A stretch of 45,558 nt of DNA from Mastigocoleus testarum BC008 (GTDB taxonomy: Bacteria; Cyanobacteriota; Cyanobacteriia; Cyanobacteriales; Nostocaceae). The position numbers were made by a program, and so were the translations under genes. The stretch lies in NCBI RefSeq assembly GCF_001456025.1, contig NZ_LMTZ01000103.1, positions 1 through 45,558 of the forward strand, in the 5' to 3' direction. Under the pieces are notes generated by a model. It worked only from the letters and a program-made list of their open reading frames with translations, was not told the DNA's origin and did not search any database. This document shows positions 1-7,912 of this stretch, piece after piece. Each line of letters starts with the position of its first letter. The stretch's first letter is position 1.

Positions 1-12
1 TAACTTACACAC

Positions 13-171
13 TTAACTTATACGTATTTTTTTACGTTCAATCTCAGCCTGAATTTTATTATGATGTATTTCAGCCTGGTTTAATAATTCTTGAAATTGC
101 TCGTTGCTTATTCCCAGTATTTGTTTTGTGCGCTGTGGGTATTCTTGAATATAATGAAGTGGATTTTTCAT
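13..171 (-). pseudogene. IS transposase N-terminal remnant
   Basis: On the minus strand an ATG at 171 opens a 52-residue frame starting MKNPLHYIQEYPQRTKQILG and ending at a TAA at 13-15. The opening matches, from memory, the N-terminus of cyanobacterial IS5-like/DDE transposases, whose normal length is several hundred residues and which continue past the KKIRI segment into a helix-turn-helix and the DDE catalytic core. Here the frame stops right after that segment, so this is a decayed or interrupted transposase. The rest of the element may lie left of the window. The family assignment rests on this short stretch only. Confidence 0.55.
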
Positions 172-174
172 TTT

Positions 175-200
175 GGTAGACGGTGAAAACTCCGTTCTAC
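175..200. repeat. small hairpin beside the transposase remnant
   Basis: GGTAGA-CGG and CCG-TTCTACC form an imperfect inverted repeat with one bulge, just upstream of the transposase start. It could be part of the old IS terminus or a transcription-related hairpin. No second IS end is visible. Confidence 0.35.
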
Positions 201-236
201 CATTTTTTTGGCACCAAGTTAATATTCCGGACAGGT

Positions 237-402
237 CTAATCTATAATAATTTTTTTGCTCAGGGAACTTGCTTTATGCTCCCTGTTAACTTTAGTTTCG
301 CTAAGATAATCCCAATCAAATTACTATCGACCGGATACATCAACTCATCTATCTGGATAGTTCTTTAGGTATCATCCATCCGAATGGTTGTGGTGTTATG
401 CG
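237..402. repeat. ~165 bp dispersed repeat, copy 1
   Basis: This segment aligns over its full length with 2280-2442 in the same orientation, at roughly 80 % identity by eye. Shared landmarks are CTAATCTATAATAAT at the left, TTTAGTTTCGCTA in the middle and a CCGGATA...TATC(C/T)GG inverted repeat towards the right. It lies between the transposase remnant and the DnaJ-CTD gene and carries no credible gene. Positions 403-519 also hold no recognisable feature. Confidence 0.75.
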
Positions 403-519
403 TAAGTCTGTAGAGATCCATCGTTACTTTAGAGAAATTTTAGGGAATTTTATAAGTGTAGCCCTTGGTTAGAAACTAATTTATTGCTGACCAGAATTTT
501 TCTTAAGTAATTATGGATT

Positions 520-1542
520 ATGTCTCGCAATTATTACTCTCATACCACTGCCAGTAAAATTCGAACTTGTATAAGAGCGAATCCTGGTTCGAGAGCAAAA
601 AATATTGCTAAATTAATTGGGTTAAGACGAGAAACAGTTAACTCGTACTTATATAGTAAGCAATCAGGTGGCTTAGGAAATGAGGTTATACAGGACGAAA
701 ATTATGGCTGGCACTTGAAAGAAACTCTTAACAATGTTGTTCAAACTAGCAATAACTTATCATTTTTAACTAACACTAAGCAGTCTAGTCGAAACTTATC
801 TCATTCACTAAACCGAGAAGTCTTATTAACTCTAAGTCTTGAGGAAGCATTTCGTGGAGGTGAAAAACGCTTTCAGTACCATGGTGAATGGCTCACAATA
901 GATTTGCCTGCAGGAACTCGCCAACATGATAGGTTTCGAGTCTCAGGTAAAGGTGAATATGATGCTCACACTAATCAACGAGGAGACCTTTACTTAAACG
1001 TGAAGATTCTCCCTCACGATTGTTTTCAGCTTGATGGTGATGATGTACTTTATAAAGCTGTGATTAATTCTGAAGTTGCTAATTATGGAGGAGAGATTAA
1101 AGTACTAACACTCGATGGTCAAATTAATGTACATATTCCAGCAGGGATTCACTCTGGTCAGTCTCTGTGCTTGAGAGGAAAAGGATGGTTGATTACTGGA
1201 AGCAATCGGGGAAATCAGTTAATTCAAATTTTGGTAGAGCCATCTCAGAAACTAAAATGCTCAGTTAAGGAAGTTAAGACAATACTTCATCAAGATGATT
1301 ACAGTACTTTGAATGATAACGAACAAGAGGAACTGCAATTACCTAAAATCTCAAATAAAGGACAGTCAGAACAGTTAAAACAAAAATTGATACAGACTCA
1401 AGGTCATTCCTTCATGGTGTTAAGGACGTGGTGGTTTTGGTTGGCTTTACTATTAGGAGGAATATTGAGTATTGGAACTTTATCACTAATTAACGGTTTA
1501 CTTTTGCCATCCACAGCACCTGTGGAGAAAAACTCACGTTGA
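520..1542 (+). CDS. winged-helix / DnaJ C-terminal domain / membrane-anchored protein
   Basis: This 340-residue protein has three parts. Residues ~10-66 look like a small winged helix (NPGSRAKNIAKLIGL recognition region, then an IQDENYGWHL wing), similar in shape to Z-alpha/winged-helix N-termini seen in other cyanobacterial proteins. Residues ~100-245 are two DnaJ substrate-binding C-terminal domains: LTLSLEEAFRGGEKRF, LPAGTRQHDRFRVSGKG and GDLYLNVKILPH, then a second DnaJ-like half with IPAGIHSGQSLCLRGKG. Residues ~304-329 form one hydrophobic helix starting RTWWFWLALLLGG. The J domain, G/F linker and zinc finger are absent, so it should bind client peptides but not stimulate DnaK itself. 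No strong Shine-Dalgarno precedes the ATG. Its role is unknown; a membrane-tethered client sensor or a chaperone that can bind nucleic acid are possibilities. Confidence 0.7.
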   Translation: MSRNYYSHTTASKIRTCIRANPGSRAKNIAKLIGLRRETVNSYLYSKQSGGLGNEVIQDENYGWHLKETLNNVVQTSNNLSFLTNTKQSSRNLSHSLNREVLLTLSLEEAFRGGEKRFQYHGEWLTIDLPAGTRQHDRFRVSGKGEYDAHTNQRGDLYLNVKILPHDCFQLDGDDVLYKAVINSEVANYGGEIKVLTLDGQINVHIPAGIHSGQSLCLRGKGWLITGSNRGNQLIQILVEPSQKLKCSVKEVKTILHQDDYSTLNDNEQEELQLPKISNKGQSEQLKQKLIQTQGHSFMVLRTWWFWLALLLGGILSIGTLSLINGLLLPSTAPVEKNSR

Positions 1543-1599
1543 TCATATAGTTATTTTTGAACATTGGCGAAGGCTCAAACCCATAACCAGTAAACTTAC

Positions 1600-1745
1600 G
1601 TCCCGCGGACACGCGTTTAGCCTACGGTGACGGCAGATCCGCAGGTAACGTAGTTAGGTCTTCTATAGCTTCCCTACCCACGGTTAAGCCTTACGGCATC
1701 TTGGTACGCGTCTAACGACGAACGCTAACGGCGCAAGCCGCGTGC
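1600..1745. repeat. GC-rich intergenic repeat (GTAGC/CTATAGC-type family)
   Basis: A GC-rich block made of short modules (GGATCCGTAGGTAGC-like, CGCTAACG, TACGGTGACGGC), unlike the AT-rich surroundings. Related modules recur near 5600-5645, 16650-16700 and 28485-28625. Such degenerate intergenic repeats are common in Nostocales genomes. No coding potential is credible. Confidence 0.5.
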
Positions 1746-1792
1746 AATCCACTAATGACTTTTTACTTTTGACTTTTTACTTGCACTTAGCC

Positions 1793-2269
1793 CTATTGTG
1801 CAGCGGGTTCCTTTTCAACTTCTTCCACTTCACATATTGCATCTTCTGGCGAAGCTTCGGCGTAAATGACTTTAATCATTCCAAGAAAATAATCATCCAT
1901 CATCGATATATTTGCATAAATCATTCTTTTGATAATGGGAAAATCTAATTCATTATCTGCCAAATAAATACTAGTTTTATAGCGAATTTCCCCATCTCTA
2001 AAATCCATTTCAAAATTACCTAAATTCATTCCATAATTTGCCCGAGTGAAGAACTCTGCCATTTCGGCGTACTTATTTTCAGGTACTTTCAATGGAGATA
2101 TGGAATAAAATTTAAAATTTCTCTTTTCTTCATTGATAATTACGTAGCAGTTGTAGTTACTATTGTCCAAATCTACTGCTACTTTAAAAACTCTACCTTC
2201 TTCCACTTCTGTATAGTTCCAATCATCTTGTGCGAAGAAGTTAATAACTGATGTATATAAACTTTCCAT
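1793..2269 (-). CDS. YbjN domain-containing protein
   Basis: The 158-residue acidic protein has the alternating hydrophobic strand pattern of the YbjN / type III secretion chaperone-like fold: an N-terminal helix (SLYTSVINFFAQDDW), a VFKVAVDLDNSNYNCYVIIN strand pair, the FYSISPLKVPENK segment, and a C-terminal LADNELDFPIIKRMIYANISMMDDYF helix. YbjN proteins are proposed sensory or stress regulators that act by protein contact; the molecular role is not settled. A GGAAAA lies ~10 bases before the ATG. The promoter region is copy 2 of the 165 bp repeat. The neighbouring DnaJ-CTD gene converges on it, with ~250 bp between. Confidence 0.75.
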   Translation of the reverse strand: MESLYTSVINFFAQDDWNYTEVEEGRVFKVAVDLDNSNYNCYVIINEEKRNFKFYSISPLKVPENKYAEMAEFFTRANYGMNLGNFEMDFRDGEIRYKTSIYLADNELDFPIIKRMIYANISMMDDYFLGMIKVIYAEASPEDAICEVEEVEKEPAAQ

Positions 2270-2279
2270 TAGTATTTTC

Positions 2280-2442
2280 CTAATCTATAATAATTTTTTG
2301 CCCAGCGAGCTTATTTGATACTCCTTATTAGCTTTAGTTTCGCTACAATAATGGCAATCAAATTACTATCGACCGGATATATTAACTCATCTATCCGGAT
2401 AGTTCTTTGGGTATCATCCACCCGGATAGTTATGGCGCTACG
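2280..2442. repeat. ~165 bp dispersed repeat, copy 2
   Basis: Second copy of the repeat at 237-402. It starts ten bases upstream of the ATG of the YbjN-like gene, so here it forms that gene's leader or promoter. CCGGATA-TATTAACTCATC-... pairs with TATCCGG to give a 7 bp inverted repeat. In copy 1 the right arm carries a C-to-T change that still allows a G-U pair. A third CCGGATAG follows ~25 bases on. Positions 2443-2518 contain nothing recognisable. Confidence 0.75.
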
Positions 2443-2518
2443 CGCAATTAAAAAGTAAGAAGTAAAAACTCAAAAATGTATAAAAACGGCAATTTGAGTG
2501 ATAAGTAAGACTATTTGA

Positions 2519-2950
2519 TTATCTGTTATGACCATTATCCCAAGGATTTAAGAGTAATACACCTGTAACCTCAAAATCTTTCACATTACGGGTCATCAAA
2601 TGTAAACCATGACGTAAGGCTGTTGCTGCAATCAATCCATCTGCAGCAGCAAGAATAAATCCTTTCTTCTGTGCAATTGCTGTAATTTTACCCCAGATAG
2701 CCGCTATTTCTGAATCAATCTGTAAAACACGTTCTGCATAAACATGTTCAATATTGTTAAACCATACAGATAAATCTCGCTTACGACGACTTTCAGACAG
2801 CAGAGAAATTCCTTTACTGATTTCACCTAAAGTGATAACGCTGATATAAATATCGTTATCCAGAAGACTATCAACAGCAGTCTTAACAGACTTTAATGGT
2901 ATTGGTTTGTACAGTTCGGATAAAACACAAGTGTCAAGTAAAACCCTCAT
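2519..2950 (-). CDS. vapC: PIN-domain toxin (VapC/FitB-like ribonuclease)
   Basis: At 143 residues this is the usual length for a VapC-type PIN endoribonuclease, the toxin of a type II toxin-antitoxin pair that cleaves RNA with Mg2+. The acidic site is visible: D6 in MRVLLDTCVLSEL, E43 in LGEISKG, D104 in AAADGLIAATAL and D125 in NVKDFEVTG. The ATG overlaps the antitoxin stop as ATGA, so the two are translationally coupled. All four expected acidic positions are intact, so the toxin looks active. The RNA target cannot be told from sequence. Confidence 0.88.
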   Translation of the reverse strand: MRVLLDTCVLSELYKPIPLKSVKTAVDSLLDNDIYISVITLGEISKGISLLSESRRKRDLSVWFNNIEHVYAERVLQIDSEIAAIWGKITAIAQKKGFILAAADGLIAATALRHGLHLMTRNVKDFEVTGVLLLNPWDNGHNR

Positions 2951-3192
2951 AAATCCACTGTCCGCATGGAGCTTTTATCGCGTTCTAAGTCTATATCCTC
3001 CATGGTATGTGGGGGGTTTAAAAGATGTTGTTTAAAACTTGGTCTTTCTCCTATTAAGCGTTCATATTCTGCTTTTGATATCACAACCACTGTATCATTA
3101 CGTCGGTGGATTATCTGTGGTCCTACGGTGAGTACTTTGTTCACCAGTTCAGTCAATCTATTCTTTGCATCCGCCAAACGCCATTCTTGCAC
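2947..3192 (-). CDS. Phd/YefM-family antitoxin
   Basis: An 81-residue partner of the PIN toxin, encoded first in the operon. The N-terminus (MQEWRLADAKNRLTELVNKV, then GPQIIHRRNDTVVVISKAEYERL) is the Phd/YefM DNA-binding fold; the C-terminal ~30 residues are the disordered toxin-binding tail. The start is a GTG at 3190-3192 preceded by GGAA nine bases upstream. MQ-W is the usual start of the family, so the GTG is favoured over any internal ATG. The protein should repress its own promoter at the direct repeat just upstream. Confidence 0.85.
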   Translation of the reverse strand: MQEWRLADAKNRLTELVNKVLTVGPQIIHRRNDTVVVISKAEYERLIGERPSFKQHLLNPPHTMEDIDLERDKSSMRTVDL

Positions 3193-3207
3193 TACGTTAT
3201 TCCATAA

Positions 3208-3232
3208 ATCTAGCTAATCTAGCTATATTGTA
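3208..3232 (-). promoter_or_regulatory. toxin-antitoxin promoter/operator candidate
   Basis: Two perfect adjacent copies of ATCTAGCTA (3208-3216 and 3217-3225), each containing the palindrome TAGCTA, lie 15 bases upstream of the antitoxin GTG. They abut a minus-strand TACAAT (3227-3232) that could be a -10 box. Phd/YefM antitoxins bind short palindromes arranged in tandem at their own promoters, so this is the expected autoregulatory operator. Confidence 0.55.
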
Positions 3233-3313
3233 TAACAAAATGACTAAGATTAATCCTGCAGGGTAGGGTTTAACATAACTGGTTCCTTGTCTCTGGCAAG
3301 GAACACCTTATTC

Positions 3314-3421
3314 GAGGCTCTGCCTCCGGTATAATTAAGAGGCGGAGCCTCTTGTATGGGTTCCAAGGCTCAGCCTTGGAACCAGACATCCAGCAAAGGC
3401 TCAGCCTTGGAACCAGACATC
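3314..3421. repeat. palindromic intergenic repeats downstream of dnaG
   Basis: Three structured units lie between dnaG and the toxin-antitoxin promoter. GAGGCTCTGCC...GGCGGAGCCTC pairs with one G-U. A perfect palindrome with arms GGTTCCAAGGCT/AGCCTTGGAACC spans 3359-3383. AAGGCTCAGCCTTGGAACCA is then repeated directly at 3396-3421. They could end dnaG transcription, but no T-run follows on the minus strand, so a mobile-repeat origin is as likely. Confidence 0.6.
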
Positions 3422-3469
3422 TAACAAATTAAATAACATTCTCATTCCCTGTTCCCCGTTCCCTTCTCC

Positions 3470-5446
3470 TCAAAACAAATCTGTCAGGGAAAATTGTCGT
3501 AAACGATCTAATTCCTGCAACTTCATTTTTTCCCCATAAAAAGCGTCATAATAAGATTGCCAGCGTTTGGGTTCTGCTTCTGGATCTGTTTGTTCCCAAA
3601 GTTCCAAATAGTGACGATAACGTTTTTCCCGCAATACCCTTTCCATACAAGCTGTGGTTGCGTGAACTACTTGAGGAGCACGAGTAAGTTCCTTTTCAGT
3701 TTTCTCATCAAGATGAAATAACCGGGAAACTAAACTCATCTCGATTTCAAATTCCAAACATCGGTCTTGCAATCGGGATATTAAATCTGTTTCTGCTGCA
3801 ATATTGGGAGATATTTCTAAAATCTGTCGCCAGAAAAATCGATGGTGAGACAAACTAAATTGTAAATCCCGTTCTTCTAAAATTTGAGAAATTATTGGTC
3901 GCTGCAAAGGACAGTGAAGATAAATTTGCAGTAGTAATGCTTCTGCTTGTTCTAAAAGACTAGATTCATTGTTGAGAAGAGAAGATTTTCTCTGACTGGA
4001 GTTTTTATTAGAGTTTTTGTGTCCCGAACTAAAACGTTGCTTCGAACTAAATTTTGGATTCCATTCCCCCGAACTTTTCCCACTGCTAATCTGAGTTAAT
4101 AGGTTCTCAACTCTTAGGGGTACCAATCTCGTATCTCCCAAACTAAGAATTTCCGCGCAATGGGAAACATAATAATTTCTAGTGTCACTGTTACTAATAT
4201 TTTTCAGCAACTTCACCATTTTTTGGGAAACTTGTTGAAAATCAGTAGCTTGTTTGAGGTCACAATCTTTGGTAACTTGCTGAATCTGCCAATCTAACCA
4301 CAAAGGAGCATTTGCTAATAATTGATGATAATCTTCCGAGCTATGACTTTGTAAGTATTCATCAGCATCCTTACCATCGGGAATATTGAGAATTTTCAAT
4401 TGGACTTCGCCCTTATATGCAAGGTCTGCGATCGCACCAATTGCTCGTTCTGCTGCATTAGTTCCAGCTTTATCAGCGTCAAAATTAAGTATGAGTTGCT
4501 TTGAGTCGCAATAACGCAAAACTAACTTAACTTGATCTAAACTTAATGCCGTACCCAAAGAAGCAACTACATTATTAATACCTTTTTCGTGAAGTGCGAT
4601 CGCATCAAAATATCCTTCCACCACCACAGCTTTATCAGATTGAGAAATCCCTGCTTTGGCTTGGTCGAGGGCAAATAAAGTTTTACCCTTATTAAATAAT
4701 TCCGTTTCCGGAGAATTGAGATATTTTGGTTGGTCATCTCCCATAGTTCGACCACCGAAACCGATGGTACGTCCGAGTATATCTCGAATGGGAATCATCA
4801 CGCGATCGCGAAATGCATCGTAATAACCCCCTCCTTCTTTCCGGGGTTTAATTAGTCCAGCTTTTTCTACCAATGGAGCGGGATAATTTTTATTTTCTAC
4901 TAAATAACGATAAAGGGTTTGCCAACCCACAGGAGCATAACCCAAACCAAATTTTTTAATAGTTTCTGTTTGTAGTTGACGATTTTGAGTTAGATACTCC
5001 AGTGCTGACTTACTAACAGAAGGATTGCTGGGGGAATTCCACAAAGCATGTTGGTAAAACTGTGCAGTTACCGCCAAAACCTCATAAAGTTGTTCCCGTA
5101 GAGAAAGTTGGCGATGTAACTCTTGTCTTTGTTCCGGTTCGAGAGTTTTTACCTGGACTTGATAACGTCGTGCTAAATCTAACACAGTTTCAGCAAAGGA
5201 ACGTTTTTCCAATTCCATCAAGAATTTAATCGCATTTCCCCCCGCCTGACAACCAAAGCAATAATACATCTGCTTGCTCGGGCTGACGCTAAAACTAGGT
5301 GTTTTCTCATTATGGAAAGGACACAAACCCAAAAAGTCTTTACCACGCTTCCGTAAAACTACGTAATCAGAGATCACCTCATATATATCTACTCTACTTT
5401 TAACTTCCTCAACAGTATCTGGGTGTAGGGAGGGGATTTGCATCAT
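3470..5446 (-). CDS. dnaG: DNA primase DnaG
   Basis: This 658-residue primase makes RNA primers for replication. The CHC2 zinc finger is C42-P-F-H45 and C63-F-G-C66 within LGLCPFHNEKTPSFSVSPSK. The catalytic core follows with the TOPRIM motifs: VVVEGYFDAIALH (E277) and NFDADKAG (D323, D325), both intact. The C-terminal ~200 residues form the helicase-binding region, joined by a Ser/Asn/Lys-rich linker (HKNSNKNSSQRKSS) that is likely flexible. Either of the first two adjacent Met codons could be the start; MQIP is the common start in relatives. The gene is transcribed alone, away from the TftA-like gene. Confidence 0.96.
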   Translation of the reverse strand: MMQIPSLHPDTVEEVKSRVDIYEVISDYVVLRKRGKDFLGLCPFHNEKTPSFSVSPSKQMYYCFGCQAGGNAIKFLMELEKRSFAETVLDLARRYQVQVKTLEPEQRQELHRQLSLREQLYEVLAVTAQFYQHALWNSPSNPSVSKSALEYLTQNRQLQTETIKKFGLGYAPVGWQTLYRYLVENKNYPAPLVEKAGLIKPRKEGGGYYDAFRDRVMIPIRDILGRTIGFGGRTMGDDQPKYLNSPETELFNKGKTLFALDQAKAGISQSDKAVVVEGYFDAIALHEKGINNVVASLGTALSLDQVKLVLRYCDSKQLILNFDADKAGTNAAERAIGAIADLAYKGEVQLKILNIPDGKDADEYLQSHSSEDYHQLLANAPLWLDWQIQQVTKDCDLKQATDFQQVSQKMVKLLKNISNSDTRNYYVSHCAEILSLGDTRLVPLRVENLLTQISSGKSSGEWNPKFSSKQRFSSGHKNSNKNSSQRKSSLLNNESSLLEQAEALLLQIYLHCPLQRPIISQILEERDLQFSLSHHRFFWRQILEISPNIAAETDLISRLQDRCLEFEIEMSLVSRLFHLDEKTEKELTRAPQVVHATTACMERVLREKRYRHYLELWEQTDPEAEPKRWQSYYDAFYGEKMKLQELDRLRQFSLTDLF

Positions 5447-6006
5447 TACATGCTCAGTTCCAATTCTTAAATATCAATTAGCTGTCTTGAATAGTAGTAT
5501 TTCTCATTAATTCCGGCAATTTGTAGAGACGCGTTAGCAAAGCGTTCCCGCAGGGAAACATGTCGCGTCTCTACGGGGTTTTGTAGAAAAACAAGGCTAA
5601 TGGCTAACGTCACGCTGGCTGCGCTACCTACGGATTCGCTAACACAACAAATGAAAAGGAGTACTAGCTGTCAGTTATTTGCCGCTCGAATATCGGTGGC
5701 TTATGAGTTTCGACCTTATTATATTGTCGATCCTAAAGCAAGAACGATCTATAAATTTTTCAATCTTAATTATTTGAGTTTACTTATTTGAGTTTAATTG
5801 TTCGAAAGAATTATTCCATAAAATATGCCACTGAAATCATAAACGTCCGTAAATATGCGACTCGCGACGAATTAGTAATTATCATATTGTTATTGTTCGG
5901 GCAAGAGTGCTATGTAGACTTTTAAATTTTTCTCAATTTGTTTTCTCAATTTGTTTTCTCAATTTTTATTTTCGGATTTAACGATATAGAAAGGAACCAA
6001 TATATT
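5447..6006. other. intergenic region between dnaG and the TftA-like gene
   Basis: This divergent promoter region has no credible gene. TGTAGAGACGCG (5522 on) pairs with CGCGTCTCTAC (5564 on) to form a long hairpin related to the GTAGAGACG palindromes elsewhere. Positions 5600-5645 carry GTAGCGCAGC-type repeat modules. A 13 bp unit TTTTCTCAATTTG is repeated nearly three times at 5928-5966, just before the TftA-like gene. Confidence 0.6.
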
Positions 6007-7365
6007 ATGGGACGTATTTTTATTTCTGCAGCACATGGTGGTAGAGAAGCTGGAGGAATAGATCCAGGTTCAGTCGCAGGTGGTACAACCGAAGCCAAAG
6101 AAATGATTCAATTGCGAGATTTAATTTTAACAGAACTCAGATCGCGCAAATTTTCTGTTTTAGGAGTACCTGACGATTTAAGCGCGCGACAAACAATTAG
6201 CTGGATTAACGCCCGTGCTCGTAGAAATGATATCGCCGTAGAAATTCATGCTGACGCAGCATTTAATCCTTCTGTTCGGGGTTCCACAGTATTTTATATT
6301 GCTAATAATGAAGAACGGAGAAGACATGCGGAGTTGTTATTAGTGGGATTGTTGCGTCGCGTTCCCCAATTACCAAACCGGGGTGTAAAACCAGATACCG
6401 CTACAGGTGTAGGTCGCTTAATGTTCTGTCGTCAAGTTGCTGCACCTTCAATGTTAATGGAAGTTGGGTTTTTAAGTAGCCCAGAAGATCGTTCTTTATT
6501 GCAAAGCCGTCGGCGTGATTTTGCTGTAGGTATTGCTGATGGTCTTGCTTCTTGGAGCCGCACAATCGATCCCGGTTCTGCTCCCCCTCCTCCCTCTGAG
6601 CCGACTTATCCAGCAATTAACATTAAAATGAATGGGCAAAATTATGAAGAGCAAGGGATACTGGTTAGTGGTAATGCTTATATTCCCATAGATTTAATAG
6701 ATCGTTTACGAATTGATTTATCCAAAAATCCCGACGTCCGTCGTATTACCTATCGGCGAGTAGTTTATGTCAAAGCAGTAGAACTACGAGATTTTAATGT
6801 TTCCGTTGGTTGGGATGCACCTACTCGCACTGTGATTTTGAAATCCAACTTACAAATTTGTGCTGGTAACATTGAGAGAATTATGTCCGCTGGCAATACA
6901 TCTGAAGTCCAACTACAGTTATTTTTAAGAAATAATAATGAAAACTCCCTAGTCAAATTTCCCGATCTACCCAAACTTTACCGGGAAGAGGCAAGTATAG
7001 AAGGAGTTAATTATGATGTCGCCTTCTGTCAAATGTGTGTGGAAACAGGATTTTTGCGCTTTGGTGGCGATATCAAACCCGAACAAAATAACTTTGCTGG
7101 CTTGGGAACCATTGGTGGTGGTACAGATACAGCAATTTTTGAAAATGCCAGAATTGGGGTTAGGGCACATATCCAACACCTGAAAGCATATGCTAGCTTG
7201 GAGCCCCTAGTGAATGAAGTCGTAGACCCACGCTTTCGCTTTGTGACCCGAGGAATTGCACCCTTAATAGATCAACTATCTGGTAGATGGTCAGCAGATT
7301 TACAATACGGAGAGAAAATTAAAGCCATGCTCAAAAGACTTTATGAGTCAGCAGGAATCTTTTGA
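6007..7365 (+). CDS. tftA: TftA-like N-acetylmuramoyl-L-alanine amidase with glucosaminidase domain
   Basis: This 452-residue protein carries two peptidoglycan-cleaving domains. Residues ~3-188 are an Amidase_3 domain with zinc/catalytic residues H10 (SAAHGG), E29, H81 (EIHADAAF) and E152 (LMEVGFLSS). A Pro-rich linker (PPPPSEPTYP) leads to a ~90-residue beta-rich module (INIKMNGQNYEEQG...). The C-terminal ~150 residues (YDVAFCQMCVETGFLRFGG...NNFAGLG) resemble endo-beta-N-acetylglucosaminidase. From memory this layout matches TftA of Nostoc, which shapes the tapered ends of hormogonia. The ATG at 6007, with AAGGAA upstream, is chosen over one at 5938 that falls inside a tandem repeat. No signal peptide is evident, which is odd for a wall enzyme. 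Confidence 0.78.
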   Translation: MGRIFISAAHGGREAGGIDPGSVAGGTTEAKEMIQLRDLILTELRSRKFSVLGVPDDLSARQTISWINARARRNDIAVEIHADAAFNPSVRGSTVFYIANNEERRRHAELLLVGLLRRVPQLPNRGVKPDTATGVGRLMFCRQVAAPSMLMEVGFLSSPEDRSLLQSRRRDFAVGIADGLASWSRTIDPGSAPPPPSEPTYPAINIKMNGQNYEEQGILVSGNAYIPIDLIDRLRIDLSKNPDVRRITYRRVVYVKAVELRDFNVSVGWDAPTRTVILKSNLQICAGNIERIMSAGNTSEVQLQLFLRNNNENSLVKFPDLPKLYREEASIEGVNYDVAFCQMCVETGFLRFGGDIKPEQNNFAGLGTIGGGTDTAIFENARIGVRAHIQHLKAYASLEPLVNEVVDPRFRFVTRGIAPLIDQLSGRWSADLQYGEKIKAMLKRLYESAGIF

Positions 7366-7374
7366 ATTCCCCTC

Positions 7375-7464
7375 TTTCCACACTTCCCACACCTCCCACA
7401 CTTCCCACACCTCCCACACTTTCCACACTTCCCACACTTCCCACACTTCTCACACTCCTCTCAC
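7375..7464. repeat. nonamer tandem array (YTYCCACAC x10)
   Basis: Ten uninterrupted 9-base units (TTCCCACAC and one-base variants) begin nine bases after the stop codon of the TftA-like gene. One strand is almost purely C/T/A. It belongs to the short tandem repeats typical of heterocystous cyanobacteria, although the unit here is nine bases rather than seven. Confidence 0.85.
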
Positions 7465-7912
7465 TCGACCGATCAACCTTTTATCGGCATGCAAGTAGTC
7501 TTACCTAAATACTTAATCCCAGTTAAATTGTATTGGGATTAAGTTGACACGATCCAAATTTTAAGCCCCAAAGAATAAAGAAATATTAAATAAAATCAAT
7601 TTAATATAAATTCAAAATTCATCAAAAATTTATATATGGAAAGGTTAATATCTTGACATCGCAAGTATCAGTACCATTGGGTACATACTAACTGTTTTTA
7701 CACAAGTAGTATTTTTCCGAAAATCATTTAAAAAAACTCATTTATTAAGCTAAATCATAATAAATATTTATTCTTTATTCAGAAAAAATTACTCCGAAGA
7801 AATACCGTTACGAATATTTGTATAGTAAAATACTTTAAGCCTTACTAAAGGGGGGTGGAAATTTCCAGCTCTTTTGGCTACACTAAATATACATATAATC
7901 AAGGAGACTTAC
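7465..7912. other. leader region of the GT4 glycosyltransferase
   Basis: AT-rich and without a gene. CTTAATCCCA (7512-7521) and TGGGATTAAG (7534-7543) form a perfect 10 bp inverted repeat with a 12-base loop, a possible operator or weak terminator for the upstream gene. A TTGACA follows at 7544-7549 and could act as a -35 box. AAGGAG at 7901 is the Shine-Dalgarno of the next gene. Confidence 0.45.

Noticed and set aside
183..368. 61-residue open frame within the first 165 bp repeat
   Set aside because: The frame does not continue in the second copy of the repeat, so it is not under coding constraint.
520..1542. Full DnaJ/CbpA chaperone
   Set aside because: No J domain (HPD motif) is present; only the two C-terminal domains are recognisable.
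1..3470. Prophage or integrated plasmid
   Set aside because: No integrase, phage structural gene, tRNA or attachment site is present; the IS remnant and toxin-antitoxin pair alone do not show one.
5600..5791. 63-residue open frame upstream of the TftA-like gene
   Set aside because: Its first third is encoded by GTAGCGCAGC-type repeat DNA and no family or ribosome site is visible.
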